A program made the translations under genes and the position numbers. The notes below the pieces were generated by a model that did no database searches, was not told the origin of the DNA, and was given only the letters and a program-made list of their open reading frames with translations. Below, in pieces: positions 56,564 through 64,000 of a stretch of 64,000 nucleotides of DNA. Position 1 is the stretch's first letter; every line of letters begins with the position of its first letter. This DNA comes from Azotobacter vinelandii CA (GTDB lineage Bacteria; Pseudomonadota; Gammaproteobacteria; Pseudomonadales; Pseudomonadaceae). The stretch is taken from NCBI RefSeq assembly GCF_000380335.1, contig NC_021149.1:2346501-2410500 (forward strand), in the 5' to 3' direction.

Positions 56564-57720
56564 TGCCTTCCGCCATGCCCGATTCCGTTTCCCGTGTCCC
56601 CTCCGCCGGTACGGCGTGCCGGACGCTGCGCCGGCTGCTCTGCCTCGTCTGCCTGCTGCTCCCGGCCGCGGCGCCGGCCGAGCAGGTACGCGACATCGCC
56701 GACTTCGCCGGTGTGCGCAACAACGTGCTGGTCGGCTATGGCCTGGTGGTCGGCCTGGACGGAACCGGCGACCAGACCACCCAGACGCCCTTCACCGAAC
56801 AGGGCCTGACCAACATGCTGTCGCAACTGGGCATCACCGTGCCGTCCGGCAGCAACATGCAGATGCGCAACGTCGCGGCGGTGATGGTGACCACCAGCCT
56901 GCCGCCGTTCGCCCGTCCCGGCCAGCAGGTCGACGTCGTCGTGTCCTCCATCGGCAATGCCCGCAGCCTGCGCGGCGGCACCCTGCTGATGACGCCGCTC
57001 AAGGGCATGGACGGGGAGACCTACGCGCTGGCCCAAGGCAACCTGCTGGTCGGCGGGGTCGGCGCCCAGGCCAATGGCAGCAGCGTGCAGATCAACCAGC
57101 AGGCCGGCGGCCGGATCGCCCGCGGCGCGCTGGTGGAGCGCGAGGTGCCGCTCATGCTCGGTGGCTCCAGGGGCGAACTCGATCTCTACCTGCGCAGTCC
57201 CGACTTCGCCACCGCCCGGCGGGTGGTGCTGGCCATCAACAACGAGTTCGGCCGCACCGTGGCCTCCGCCCAGGACGGCGGCCTGGTCCGCCTGCAGGGC
57301 CCTTCGTCGCCGAACGAGCGGGTCAATTTCATGGCGCGGGTGGAGGGCGTCCAGGTCACGCCGATGGCGGAGCGGCCCAAGGTGATCGTCAACTCGCGCA
57401 CCGGCGCCGTGGTGCTCAACGGCGCGGTCAAGCTGCACCGGGCCGCCGTGGCGCACGGTAACCTGTCGATCGTCATCGACACCGACAACCGCGTCTCCCA
57501 GCCGGAGCCCTTCAGCCGGGGGCAGACGGTGGTGGCGCCGAACAGCGATATCTCCATCGAGCAGGAGGGCGGCGCCCTGCACTTGGTCGAGGGCAGTGCC
57601 GACCTGATGGACGTGGTCAAGGCGCTCAACGCCCTGGGCGCCACGCCCCAGGACCTGATGTCGATCCTCGAAGCCCTGAAGGCCGCCGGCTCCCTGCGCG
57701 CCGAACTGGAGATCATCTGA
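56563..57720 (+). CDS. flgI: Flagellar P-ring protein FlgI
   Basis: 385 residues including a long signal peptide (cleavage near PAAAPAEQ). Conserved FlgI blocks: RDIADFAGVRNNVLVGYGLV, then GLDGTGDQTTQTPFTEQG and NMQMRNVAAVMVTTSLPPFA. An alternative start four codons later (MPDSVSR) is possible. The ATG overlaps the flgH stop (TGATG), and the stop overlaps the flgJ ATG. Confidence 0.95.
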   Translation: MPSAMPDSVSRVPSAGTACRTLRRLLCLVCLLLPAAAPAEQVRDIADFAGVRNNVLVGYGLVVGLDGTGDQTTQTPFTEQGLTNMLSQLGITVPSGSNMQMRNVAAVMVTTSLPPFARPGQQVDVVVSSIGNARSLRGGTLLMTPLKGMDGETYALAQGNLLVGGVGAQANGSSVQINQQAGGRIARGALVEREVPLMLGGSRGELDLYLRSPDFATARRVVLAINNEFGRTVASAQDGGLVRLQGPSSPNERVNFMARVEGVQVTPMAERPKVIVNSRTGAVVLNGAVKLHRAAVAHGNLSIVIDTDNRVSQPEPFSRGQTVVAPNSDISIEQEGGALHLVEGSADLMDVVKALNALGATPQDLMSILEALKAAGSLRAELEII

Positions 57721-58697
57721 TGGCCACGGCGGCGCTCGGCGAGCGTTTCGCCCTCGACCTGCAGGGGCTGCAGCACCTCAAGCACACGGCTCGCGAGGAC
57801 TCGCCGGCCGCGCTGCGCGAGGCGAGCAAGCAGTTCGAGGCGCTGTTCCTGCAGGCCATGCTGAAAAGCATGCGCAAGGCCAGCCCGCAGTCGGGCCTGT
57901 TCGACAGCGAGCAGACCCGTCTCTACACCGAACTGCTGGACCAGCAGTGGGCGCAGCATCTGGCCGGCCGTGGCCTGGGACTGGCCGAACAGTTGGCCGG
58001 CCAGTTGCGCGGCACCGTCCAGGCCGCGGCTGCCGTGGAGAGCGCCAGGGAGGAAAACCTGCTGGCCGGGATTCCGCGCGCCACGCCGAAGGCGCTGTAC
58101 GGCGCGCTGGCGCCGTCGTCCCCCGGGAGCGGGCGGAGCGCTCGCTCGCCGGAGGATTCGCTGGGGGCCGTGGTGGAGCGTCCGGCCCATGTCACGGACT
58201 TCCTCGCCCGGCTGCGCGAGCCGGCGCAGCGCGCCAGCCGCGCCAGCGGCGTGCCCGCCGAACTGATCCTCGCCCAGGCGGCCCTGGAAACCGGCTGGGG
58301 ACGCCGGCAGATCGCCACGGCCGACGGCGGCGACAGTTACAACCTGTTCGGCATCAAGGCCGGCAGCCGCTGGCGCGGCGCGACGGCCGACGTGCTGACC
58401 ACCGAATACGTCGACGGTCAGGCACAGAAACGGGTGGAGCGTTTCCGTGCCTATCCGACCCTGGATGCCGCGCTGTCCGACTATGCCCGGCTGATCGGCG
58501 GCAATCCCCGTTACGCCGGGGTGGTCGCCGCGCCGGACGCGGCCCAGGCGGCGCGCGAGCTGCAACAGGCCGGCTATGCCACCGACCCGGCCTATGCCGA
58601 CAAGCTCATCGCGGTCATGGCCAGCTTCGGACCGCTCGGCCAGACGCAGGAAGTCGCCCGCCTGGATGTGGACAACTCGCCGCGGACGGCCGACTGA
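57720..58697 (+). CDS. flgJ: Flagellar rod-cap peptidoglycan hydrolase FlgJ
   Basis: 325 residues, two domains. The N-terminal rod cap (about 1-100) has KQFEALFLQAMLKSMRKASP. The C-terminal GH73 glucosaminidase (about 160-315) has AELILAQAALETGWG (catalytic Glu), DGGDSYNLFGIKAG and a later YPTLDAALSDYARLI. It opens the peptidoglycan for rod passage. It is the dual-domain type of gamma- and beta-proteobacteria. Confidence 0.95.
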   Translation: MATAALGERFALDLQGLQHLKHTAREDSPAALREASKQFEALFLQAMLKSMRKASPQSGLFDSEQTRLYTELLDQQWAQHLAGRGLGLAEQLAGQLRGTVQAAAAVESAREENLLAGIPRATPKALYGALAPSSPGSGRSARSPEDSLGAVVERPAHVTDFLARLREPAQRASRASGVPAELILAQAALETGWGRRQIATADGGDSYNLFGIKAGSRWRGATADVLTTEYVDGQAQKRVERFRAYPTLDAALSDYARLIGGNPRYAGVVAAPDAAQAARELQQAGYATDPAYADKLIAVMASFGPLGQTQEVARLDVDNSPRTAD

Positions 58698-58789
58698 ATG
58701 CGCAGTCCGGCGGAAAGATACGGCCAGGCGCCTCAAGTCCCGGCCGCCGCGGCCGATAACCTGAAGCAAGCTGCGAAAGGGAAGGTTTC

Positions 58790-60415
58790 ATGAGTATTTT
58801 CTCCATCGGCGTCAGCGGCCTGAATGCCGCCCAGGTGGCCTTGAGCACCACCTCCAACAACATCACCAACGTCTACACGGACGGCTACAACCGCCAGGTC
58901 ACCCTGCTCGGCGAGAACAACCTGGGCAACGGCGTGCAGAGCAACGGCGTGCAGCGCCAGTTCAGCCTGTTCGTCGCCACCCAGCTCAACCAGTCGACCA
59001 GCAATTCCAGCGCGCTGCAGGCCTACGAGACGCAGATCACCCAGATCGACAATCTGCTGGCGGACAGCGAGGCGGGCCTGTCCCCCTTGCTGCAAAGCTT
59101 CTTCTCCTCCCTGCAGGACCTGGCCTCGGCGCCTTCCGATCCGGCCGCCCGCCAGGGGCTGATCGGCACCGCCGATACCCTGACCGCGCAGTTCCGCGCT
59201 TTCGACGATTACCTGAACGACATGCAGCAGGGCGTCAACGGGCAGATCGAGGACGTGGTCTTCCAGATTAACAACACCGCCGAGCAGATCGCCATGCTCA
59301 ACCGCGAGATCGGCCTGGCCAAGGCCAAGACCGGCACGGTGCCCAACAGTCTGCTGGATCAGCGCGACCAACTGGTCGCCGAACTGAGCGGCATGGTCGA
59401 TGTGGATCTGACCATCCAGGACGGCGGCAGCTACAACATCAGCATCGGCAACGGCCAGGCCCTGGTCTCCGGTACCAAGAGCTTCGCCCTGGAGGCCATG
59501 GCCTCGTCGGCGGACCCGACGCGCACCGTGGTCGGCTACCGCGACGGCGCCGGCAACCTGCGCGAATTCTCCGAAACCGCCTTCGAGGGCGGCGAACTGG
59601 GCGGACTGATGACCTTCCGCCGGGAGACTCTGGACAAGACCCAGAACCAGCTCGGCCAGCTCGCCGTGTCCCTGGCGCAAGGCTTCAATGCGCAGCACAT
59701 GGCCGGCGTCGACTACGAGGGCAACCCCGGACAGGCATTCTTCGCCACCACCCAGCCGACCGTCTACAGCAACGCCAACAACACCAGCAACGCCTACCTG
59801 GAGGCGGAGTTCCTCGCCGACGTCAGCGGCCTGACCGCCAGCGACTACACGGTGAAGTACACCGCCGCCGACGGCTATATGGTGACCCGCAACGACACCG
59901 GGGAAGTCGTTGAAACCTTCGCGGCCGGCGCCAGCAGCCTGGAGTTCGGCGGCATGAGCGTGACGGTCAACGGCACCCCGGCCGAGGGCGACCGCTTCCT
60001 CGTCCAGCCGACCAAGCGCGCCGCCGGCGGGCTCGAAAACCTGATCCAGGATACCTCGCTGATCGCCGCCGGCCAGGACGACGGCAGCGGCACCGGCAGC
60101 GGCGACAACCGCAACGCCCTGGCCCTGCAGAACCTGCAGAACAGCGCGCTGGTCGGCGGTGTCGCCACGCTGAGCCAGGCCTACGCCTCGATCGTCGGCG
60201 ACGTCGGCAATCGGGCCAACGTGGTGCAGGTCAACCTGGCCGCGCAGCAGGGACTCACCGAGCAACTGCGCGCCCTGCAGCAGTCGGAGTCCGGGGTCAA
60301 CCTGGACGAGGAGGCGGCCAACCTGATCCGTTTTCAGCAGTATTACCAGGCCAGCGCCAAAATCATCGAGGTGGGGGCGACCGTGCTCGACACCCTGCTC
60401 GGCCTCGATGCCTGA
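58790..60415 (+). CDS. flgK: Hook-filament junction protein FlgK (HAP1)
   Basis: 541 residues. The N-terminus FSIGVSGLNAAQVALSTTSN, with NITNVYTDGYNRQ, and the C-terminus SGVNLDEEAANLIRFQQYYQ, with ASAKIIEVGATVLDTLL, are the conserved flagellin-like ends. A central adhesion-like insert is variable. It lies 92 bases after flgJ, so it may have its own promoter. Confidence 0.95.
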   Translation: MSIFSIGVSGLNAAQVALSTTSNNITNVYTDGYNRQVTLLGENNLGNGVQSNGVQRQFSLFVATQLNQSTSNSSALQAYETQITQIDNLLADSEAGLSPLLQSFFSSLQDLASAPSDPAARQGLIGTADTLTAQFRAFDDYLNDMQQGVNGQIEDVVFQINNTAEQIAMLNREIGLAKAKTGTVPNSLLDQRDQLVAELSGMVDVDLTIQDGGSYNISIGNGQALVSGTKSFALEAMASSADPTRTVVGYRDGAGNLREFSETAFEGGELGGLMTFRRETLDKTQNQLGQLAVSLAQGFNAQHMAGVDYEGNPGQAFFATTQPTVYSNANNTSNAYLEAEFLADVSGLTASDYTVKYTAADGYMVTRNDTGEVVETFAAGASSLEFGGMSVTVNGTPAEGDRFLVQPTKRAAGGLENLIQDTSLIAAGQDDGSGTGSGDNRNALALQNLQNSALVGGVATLSQAYASIVGDVGNRANVVQVNLAAQQGLTEQLRALQQSESGVNLDEEAANLIRFQQYYQASAKIIEVGATVLDTLLGLDA

Positions 60416-60434
60416 TCCCGGAGGACAGCCAAGC

Positions 60435-61640
60435 ATGCGTATCAGCACCGTCACCATGTTCGAACAGGGTCTGAGTTCGCTGGTCCGCCAGCAGAGCGAG
60501 TACCTGAAGGTCGGCCAGCAGATCGCCAGCGGCAAGCGGGTGGTCAATCCCTCCGACGATCCCCAGGCCGCCTCGCGGGCGATCAGCGTGTCCCAGTCCC
60601 AGGCCGTCAACCAGCAATACGACGACGCGCGGGTCAGCACCCGTAACGCCCTGTCCCAGGAAGAGAGCGTGTTGAACAGCATCGCCGACGCCATCGCTAG
60701 CGCCAAGACCCGCTTGGTCCAGGCCGGCAACGGCACCCTCAGCGACGCCGACCGCTCCTCCCTGGCCAGCGAGATCAAGGGCATCTACGAGTCCCTGCTC
60801 GGCCAGGCCAATGCCACCGACGGCAGCGGTCGCTACCTGTTCGGCGGCTATCAGGACAGCAGCCCGCCCTTCGTCAAGGACAACACCAGCGGCGCGGTCG
60901 CCTATCAGGGCGACGAGGGCTTGATACTCCAGCAGGTCGATGCCTCGCGGCAGATGCCGAGCAGCGACAACGGCAAGCAGATCTTCCAGAGCGTGCACGG
61001 CTCCGCCGGCTATCTGGCCCAGGCCGACGCCGGCAACGCCGGCACCGTCACCTTCACCGGCCCCTACGTCAGCGACTCCACGGCCGCCGGTTTCGGCAGC
61101 GGCTTCACCCTGGACTTCGCGGTGGCCACCGACGGCAGCGTCACCTATAGCAGCGACGGCGGCACCACCCAGGTGCCCTACGCGGACGGGCAGAGCATCG
61201 AGATCAACGGCCTGAGCCTGACCCTGGAAGGCACCCCGGCCGACGGCGATTCGATCGTCGTGGAGAAGGCCCAGAACGCCGACCCCGACCTGTTCCGCAC
61301 TCTCGAGAACATGATCGCCGCCCTCGATACGCCGGTCGAGACCGACGCCGACCTGGCGCGCCTGCAGAACACCCTGTCCACCTCCAGCCGCGAACTGGAC
61401 AACGCGCTGGACAGCGTGCTGACCGTGCGCGCCTCGGTGGGCGCGCGGCTCAACGAACTGGACGTGCTCGACGCGGTGGGCGACAACCGCGCCCTGAACT
61501 ACAAGCAGACCCTCTCCGACCTGATCGACCTCGACTACAACGAGGCCATTTCCGAATACAGCCTGCGCCAGGTCGGCCTGCAGGCGGCGCAGAAGGCTTT
61601 CGTCGACATCAGTTCGCTGTCGCTGTTCGACCTGCTCTGA
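60435..61640 (+). CDS. flgL: Hook-filament junction protein FlgL (HAP3)
   Basis: 401 residues. The N-terminus MRISTVTMFEQGLSSLVRQQ, with ASGKRVVNPSDDPQAASRAI, and the flagellin-like C-terminus SEYSLRQVGLQAAQKAFVDI are conserved. It is the last gene of the flgB-L run, 19 bases after flgK. Confidence 0.95.
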   Translation: MRISTVTMFEQGLSSLVRQQSEYLKVGQQIASGKRVVNPSDDPQAASRAISVSQSQAVNQQYDDARVSTRNALSQEESVLNSIADAIASAKTRLVQAGNGTLSDADRSSLASEIKGIYESLLGQANATDGSGRYLFGGYQDSSPPFVKDNTSGAVAYQGDEGLILQQVDASRQMPSSDNGKQIFQSVHGSAGYLAQADAGNAGTVTFTGPYVSDSTAAGFGSGFTLDFAVATDGSVTYSSDGGTTQVPYADGQSIEINGLSLTLEGTPADGDSIVVEKAQNADPDLFRTLENMIAALDTPVETDADLARLQNTLSTSSRELDNALDSVLTVRASVGARLNELDVLDAVGDNRALNYKQTLSDLIDLDYNEAISEYSLRQVGLQAAQKAFVDISSLSLFDLL

Positions 61641-61680
61641 AGGCGAGTCCTGTCGAGCCCTTCGGCTGCTTTTCGGCGAG

Positions 61681-61742
61681 GAGCGGGGCCGATCCGTCCG
61701 CGATCATCGGCGAAATTCCGAGTATCGCGGACGAGCCCGCTC
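61681..61742. terminator. Long imperfect hairpin between convergent flgL and fliR
   Basis: Outer stem GAGCGGG / CCCGCTC (61681-61687 and 61736-61742) and inner stem GTCCGCGAT / ATCGCGGAC (61696-61704 and 61724-61732). No long T-run on either side, so efficiency is uncertain. Confidence 0.45.
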
Positions 61743-61815
61743 CTGCTCAGACGCCATCGGCCTCGCTCCCATGGCCCCGCTCGGGGAAACGCGCACGACC
61801 TTGAAGGGCTGCCGT

Positions 61816-62610
61816 TCAGACCGGTGTCAGCGACAGGCTGGCGGTCAGTTGCATGATGAAGTCCAAGCCGGCACGCAGCAGTCCCTGGATAAAGCCTCCC
61901 AGATTCCCCATCAGCACCGTCAGCAGGAGCAGGCCCAGGCTCAGGGACAGCGGGAAGCCCACCGAGAACACCGTCAGTTGCGGTGCCGAGCGGTTGAGGA
62001 TGCCCATCGCCAGGTTGACGATCAGCAGCGAGGCCACCAGCGGCAGGGCCAGCAGCAGGCCCGAGACGAACAGGGTGCCGCCGTAGCGGGCGAGCATTTC
62101 CCAGGCCGAGGGATCGAGGCGCGGCAAGCCGATCGGCAGGCTGGCGAAGGTGCCGGCGAGCAGTTCGAGTTCCAACAGGTGGCCATCGAAGGCCAGGAAC
62201 AGCAGCAGCGCGATCGTGTACAGCAGGCGCGAGAGGACCATGCTGTTGGTGCCGGTGTCCGGCGAGAAGAAGGTGGCGAAACCCAGGCCCATCTGCAGGC
62301 CGATGATGTCGCCGGCCGTCTGTGCCGCGGCGAAGGTGACGCGCATGACCATGCCGATGGCCAGACCGATCAGCATCTGTTCGACCGTGATGCCCAGGCC
62401 CGGCCAGGAGAACAGCGCGACCTCCGGCAGCGGCGGCAGGTTGGGCCCCAGCAGCACGCTCAAAAGTACCGCCAGGGCGATCTTCACGCGGGCCGGTACG
62501 CCGCTGTGGCCGAACAGCGGGGTGGCCAGCAGGAAGGCGGTGATCCGGCAGAACGGCCAGAAGAAGGCGAGCAGCCATTGCTGCAGTTGCGCGTAGTCGA
62601 CCTCGACCAC
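61816..62610 (-). CDS. fliR: Flagellar export gate protein FliR
   Basis: 264 residues, about six membrane segments. The family sequence includes FLLATPLFGHSGVPARVKIAL early and EMLARYGGTLFVSGLLLALP later. It is part of the FliPQR core of the type III export gate. flhB, usually next in Pseudomonas, is absent downstream. Confidence 0.95.
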   Translation of the reverse strand: MVEVDYAQLQQWLLAFFWPFCRITAFLLATPLFGHSGVPARVKIALAVLLSVLLGPNLPPLPEVALFSWPGLGITVEQMLIGLAIGMVMRVTFAAAQTAGDIIGLQMGLGFATFFSPDTGTNSMVLSRLLYTIALLLFLAFDGHLLELELLAGTFASLPIGLPRLDPSAWEMLARYGGTLFVSGLLLALPLVASLLIVNLAMGILNRSAPQLTVFSVGFPLSLSLGLLLLTVLMGNLGGFIQGLLRAGLDFIMQLTASLSLTPV

Positions 62611-62612
62611 GG

Positions 62613-62882
62613 TCAGCCGAGCATGCCGGGGAGGTTGGCGAACAGTTCCCGGGTGAAGTCGACGATCAACTGGATCATCAACGGGCCGGCCAGTACCAGC
62701 ACGGCGAACACCGCGAGAATCTTCGGGATGAACGACAGGGTCATCTCGTTGATCTGGGTGGCCGCCTGGAACAGGCTGACCAGCAGGCCGACCAGCAGCG
62801 CGGTGAGCAGCAGCGGGGCAGCGAGGAACAGGGTGACACGCATGCCCTGGTGGGCCAGGTCCATGACCATTTCTGGCGTCAT
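62613..62882 (-). CDS. fliQ: Flagellar export gate protein FliQ
   Basis: 89 residues, two membrane helices. MTPEMVMDLAHQGMRVTLFL and the conserved VGLLVSLFQAATQINEMTLSFIPK loop. It is two bases from fliR. Confidence 0.96.
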   Translation of the reverse strand: MTPEMVMDLAHQGMRVTLFLAAPLLLTALLVGLLVSLFQAATQINEMTLSFIPKILAVFAVLVLAGPLMIQLIVDFTRELFANLPGMLG

Positions 62883-62895
62883 CGGGATCGTCTCT

Positions 62896-63654
62896 CTATA
62901 TGTAAAAGCTTTGCGCCAGCGAGCCGATCAGCAACTGCCAGCCATCGACCAGCACGAAAAGCATCAGCTTGAAGGGCAGGGAAATGGTCGCCGGCGGAAC
63001 CATCATCATGCCCAGCGCCATCAGCACGCTGGCCACCACCAGATCGATGATCAGGAAGGGGATGAAGATGGTGAAGCCGATCTGGAAGGCGGTCTTCAGC
63101 TCGCTGGTGACGAAGGCCGGCATCAGCACGCGCAGCGGTACCTGCTCGGGGCCTTCGAGTTCGCCCAGCCTGGCCAGGCGGGCGAACAGCGCCAGGTCGC
63201 TCTCGCGGGTCTGCGCCAGCATGAACTCGCGGAACGGCTGGCTACCGGTTTCGAGGAACTGCTCGAAGCCGATCTCGTCGCGGGAGAAGGGCAGCCAGGC
63301 GCTCTGGTAGGTGCGGTCGAGTACCGGCGACATGATGAACAGGGTGAGGAACAGCGCCAGGCCCAGCAGGACCTGGTTGGGCGGTGCGGCCGGGGTGCCG
63401 ATGGCGGTGCGCAGCAGGCCGAGAACGATGATGATCCGGGTGAAGGCGGTCATCATCAGCAGCAGGGCCGGCAGGAAGGCCATCGAGCTGAGCAGCAGCA
63501 GGGTCTGCAGGCTCAGCGACCATTGCTGGCCGCCGCCGGCCAGCGGCTTGCTGGTGAGGGCGGGCAGGGCGGCCAGGGCGGACGCTGGCAGGCACAGGAT
63601 GAGGCCCAGGGCGGCGGCCGGCCACAGGCCGGGGCGCAGGACGGTCGGATTCAT
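62896..63654 (-). CDS. fliP: Flagellar export gate protein FliP
   Basis: 252 residues with a cleavable signal peptide ([20 protein letters not shown]). Family blocks: [22 protein letters not shown], then [18 protein letters not shown] and [20 protein letters not shown]. The start overlaps the fliO stop by four bases (ATGA). Confidence 0.96.
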   Translation of the reverse strand: MNPTVLRPGLWPAAALGLILCLPASALAALPALTSKPLAGGGQQWSLSLQTLLLLSSMAFLPALLLMMTAFTRIIIVLGLLRTAIGTPAAPPNQVLLGLALFLTLFIMSPVLDRTYQSAWLPFSRDEIGFEQFLETGSQPFREFMLAQTRESDLALFARLARLGELEGPEQVPLRVLMPAFVTSELKTAFQIGFTIFIPFLIIDLVVASVLMALGMMMVPPATISLPFKLMLFVLVDGWQLLIGSLAQSFYI

Positions 63655-64000
63655 GGTCGCTCCGGGTTGCCGGTCTCGCGGCCGGACAGGTGCTGCTTGA
63701 GTCGCTCGCTCAGCGCGCTGGCGAAGTCGCCGGCCGGACGGACTGCGCCAGCCCCGCCCCGCGCCTCGACGGGCGGCGCCGGCAGTTCGTGGAGCTTGCT
63801 GATCTGCTGGGCGGTCACGCCGAGCACCAGCCAGGTACCCTGCACCTCGACGATCACCACCCGCTCGCGGGAGCCTAGCAGACTGCTGCCGATCACCCGC
63901 AGGTGCTGGCCGGGCCAGTGGCGGCCGGGGCCGAAACGGCGCAGCAGCCAACTGCAGAGGAAGATCAAACCGACCACCAGGGCCAGGGCCAGGGCGGTCT
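63651..64000 (-). CDS. fliO: Flagellar biosynthesis protein FliO, C-terminal part (cut by window end)
   Basis: At least 115 residues. The single membrane helix ([20 protein letters not shown]) is followed by a cytosolic/periplasmic domain with [19 protein letters not shown], typical of FliO. FliO assists assembly of the FliP ring. The N-terminus lies beyond position 64000. Confidence 0.9.
   Translation of the reverse strand, partial: TALALALVVGLIFLCSWLLRRFGPGRHWPGQHLRVIGSSLLGSRERVVIVEVQGTWLVLGVTAQQISKLHELPAPPVEARGGAGAVRPAGDFASALSERLKQHLSGRETGNPERP

Noticed and set aside
58733-60784. 683-codon minus-strand open frame opposite flgK
   Set aside because: Antisense shadow; flgK has complete conserved ends on the plus strand.
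1-64000. CRISPR arrays, riboswitches or rRNA
   Set aside because: I saw no regularly spaced repeats, no recognisable riboswitch cores and no rRNA sequence while reading through the window.

Overview
The window looks like chromosome of an Azotobacter (A. vinelandii or a close relative, Pseudomonadaceae). The housekeeping order is Pseudomonas-like: glnS-cysS, folD, a tRNA array, then tig-clpP-clpX-lon-hupB-ppiD. Set into this are traits typical of Azotobacter: a short-chain polyhydroxybutyrate cluster phbBAC with phbR, phbP and phbF; an enteric-style flagellar block; a PL7 alginate lyase gene; and a nasST nitrate-sensing pair. The DNA is GC-rich, except for the phb genes and the stretch around 44.3-44.9 kb, which are visibly more AT-rich. 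All calls rest on reading the sequence; no database search was possible.

Layout. 1-1.5 kb: nasT (cut by the window start) and nasS. 1.7-4.3 kb: acnB, with a 16-bp inverted repeat upstream. 4.7-11.4 kb: a DUF1289 protein, miaE, ppiB-lpxH, glnS-cysS and folD. 11.5-12.0 kb: tRNA-Arg, tRNA-His and tRNA-Leu behind one strong promoter. 12.1-20.6 kb: protein-quality genes (tig, clpP, clpX, lon, ppiD) and hupB, with an apparent decayed tRNA-Asp between hupB and ppiD. 20.7-27.7 kb: phbC, phbA and phbB on the minus strand; the divergent activator phbR with two matched binding sites; phasin phbP behind candidate PhbF operators; and phbF. 27.9-33.6 kb: folE, an Smr protein, a small membrane protein, an isochorismatase-fold hydrolase, prmB, an esterase-like protein and aroC. 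33.7-36.8 kb: an MFS transporter overlapping the methionine-salvage genes mtnB-mtnD-mtnC. 36.8-44.3 kb: a PLDc_N peptide, speE, an RraB-like protein, a cytochrome c fused to a molybdopterin-type fold, a FAN1-like nuclease, a ZapE-like ATPase, an unknown gene and an AEC transporter.

44.9-49.7 kb is a decayed island. It begins at tRNA-Ser(GGA) and ends at a 14-bp copy of the tRNA 3' region. Inside are the frameshifted C-terminus of a tyrosine integrase, an extremely acidic 65-residue protein, an IS630-family and an IS5-family element sharing a single TA dinucleotide, a truncated group II intron just behind a terminator, and a PL7 lyase without a signal peptide. This is the most unusual part of the window.

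49.8-64 kb is flagellar: flgN-flgM-flgA on the minus strand, flgBCDEFGHIJKL on the plus strand, then fliR-fliQ-fliP-fliO (cut by the window end) on the minus strand. A well-spaced sigma-28 promoter precedes flgM. flhB does not follow fliR, unlike in Pseudomonas.
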